Assembly (NCBI GenBank): GCA_002315935.1 | Contig: DCII01000038.1 | Coordinates: forward strand, 1-23,491 | Direction: 5' to 3' | Length of the DNA stretch: 23,491 bases | Origin: Ruminococcaceae bacterium UBA1730 | Lineage (GTDB): Bacteria > Bacillota > Clostridia > Oscillospirales > Acutalibacteraceae | In this document: in pieces, positions 23,127 to 23,491 of the stretch | Layout: every line of letters starts with the position of its first letter | How positions within the stretch are numbered: position 1 is the stretch's first letter | The notes under the pieces: generated by a model | Told to the model about the DNA's origin: nothing | Database searches by the model: none | Seen by the model: the letters and a program-made list of their open reading frames with translations, nothing else | Translations under genes and position numbers: made by a program

Positions 23127-23491
23127 TTATTGCTTCAAATCCGGGAGTAATTTAAACAGACCCTTGAAGAATGCAACAAGCATTGCAAAGAAGCCTGTTT
23201 TAACCTTTACCGTTTCGATTTCGCTCGTTACGGTGTTTCCGTCAAGGTCTTTGGCGGTGAAGTAAACGCTGAAATCAGTTGTTGCCTGATTGATTGTGAT
23301 GCTACCGTCAGCGTTGGTTGTATACTTCGCACCTGTTACAAACCACTTGACATCCGTGCAGTTCTGAACATCGGCATAAATGGTAAGCGATGATTTGAGT
23401 TCAATTGTCTGACCGTTATACTTGCTCATGTTTCTGATTGCATAGACCGGTGAAGCCTTTGCAGAACCGACCTTTGTTCTTGTATCAATTG
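23127..23491 (-). CDS. C-terminal part of a surface Ig-like protein, cut by the window edge
   Basis: The reading frame stays open to the right edge (at least 20 codons before the first Met at 23429), so the gene continues outside the window; about 120 residues are visible. They form a beta-rich Ig-like domain (VYAIRN, LTIYADV, VKWFV, ITINQATTDFSVYFTAKD), followed by TVTSEIETVKVKTG and an amphipathic C-terminal helix with a Phe/Leu face (FFAMLVAFFKGLFKLLP) near the stop codon. This tail could hold the protein at the membrane or cell wall. The pseudogene at 12688-12795 is a decayed homologue. A terminator follows the stop. No dockerin or cohesin is visible in this part; the rest of the protein is not seen. 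Confidence 0.8.
   Translation of the reverse strand, partial: IDTRTKVGSAKASPVYAIRNMSKYNGQTIELKSSLTIYADVQNCTDVKWFVTGAKYTTNADGSITINQATTDFSVYFTAKDLDGNTVTSEIETVKVKTGFFAMLVAFFKGLFKLLPDLKQ

Overview
The window reads as chromosomal DNA of an anaerobic gut-type Firmicute, most likely a Clostridia member near the Ruminococcaceae/Oscillospirales. The reasons are cohesin and dockerin modules, Big/InlB-repeat surface proteins, AGGAGG-type ribosome binding sites, sigma-A promoters, moderately AT-rich DNA, and cytosolic glycoside hydrolases for plant-type sugars. The species cannot be named from this sequence. Every gene I can support lies on the minus strand, so transcription runs from high to low coordinates.

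Layout, low to high coordinates. (1) 1-540: two tandem leucine tRNAs (CAG, GAG), each with its own terminator, under a consensus promoter at 482-510; a terminator- or attenuator-like hairpin sits at the left edge. (2) 797-12568: a four-gene operon transcribed from a promoter at 12540-12568. In order of transcription it encodes a 214-aa single-cohesin protein, a 379-aa cohesin protein with a C-terminal membrane segment, a 1697-aa exported protein ending in a type I-like dockerin, and a 1596-aa exported protein with two cohesins, one degenerate cohesin-like module and three nearly identical 81-aa repeats. The first two junctions are 4-base stop/start overlaps. The last junction carries a strong UUCG stem-loop. 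(3) 12688-12795: a decayed C-terminal remnant of another surface protein. (4) 12802-16482: a soluble FIST-PAS-GAF hybrid histidine kinase with its own promoter. (5) 16691-23041: an intracellular carbohydrate operon, GH36-like alpha-galactosidase, Gfo/Idh/MocA oxidoreductase, sugar isomerase/epimerase-like TIM barrel and GH78-like alpha-L-rhamnosidase, ended by a terminator at 16691-16730. (6) 23127 to the right edge: the C-terminus of another surface protein, homologous to the remnant in (3).

How the parts may work together. The cohesin/dockerin operon has scaffold, anchor and ligand together but no recognisable catalytic domain, so it looks like a self-contained non-cellulolytic cohesin-dockerin surface assembly. 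Small cohesin proteins could tether the giant dockerin protein to the membrane, and the multi-cohesin protein could gather several copies of it. This architecture is inference; the modules and gene order are seen directly. The carbohydrate operon probably trims galactose- and rhamnose-containing oligosaccharides inside the cell. The adjacent oxidoreductase and TIM-barrel protein raise the possibility of an oxidised-sugar step. The histidine kinase has no response-regulator gene next to it, and its targets are unknown.
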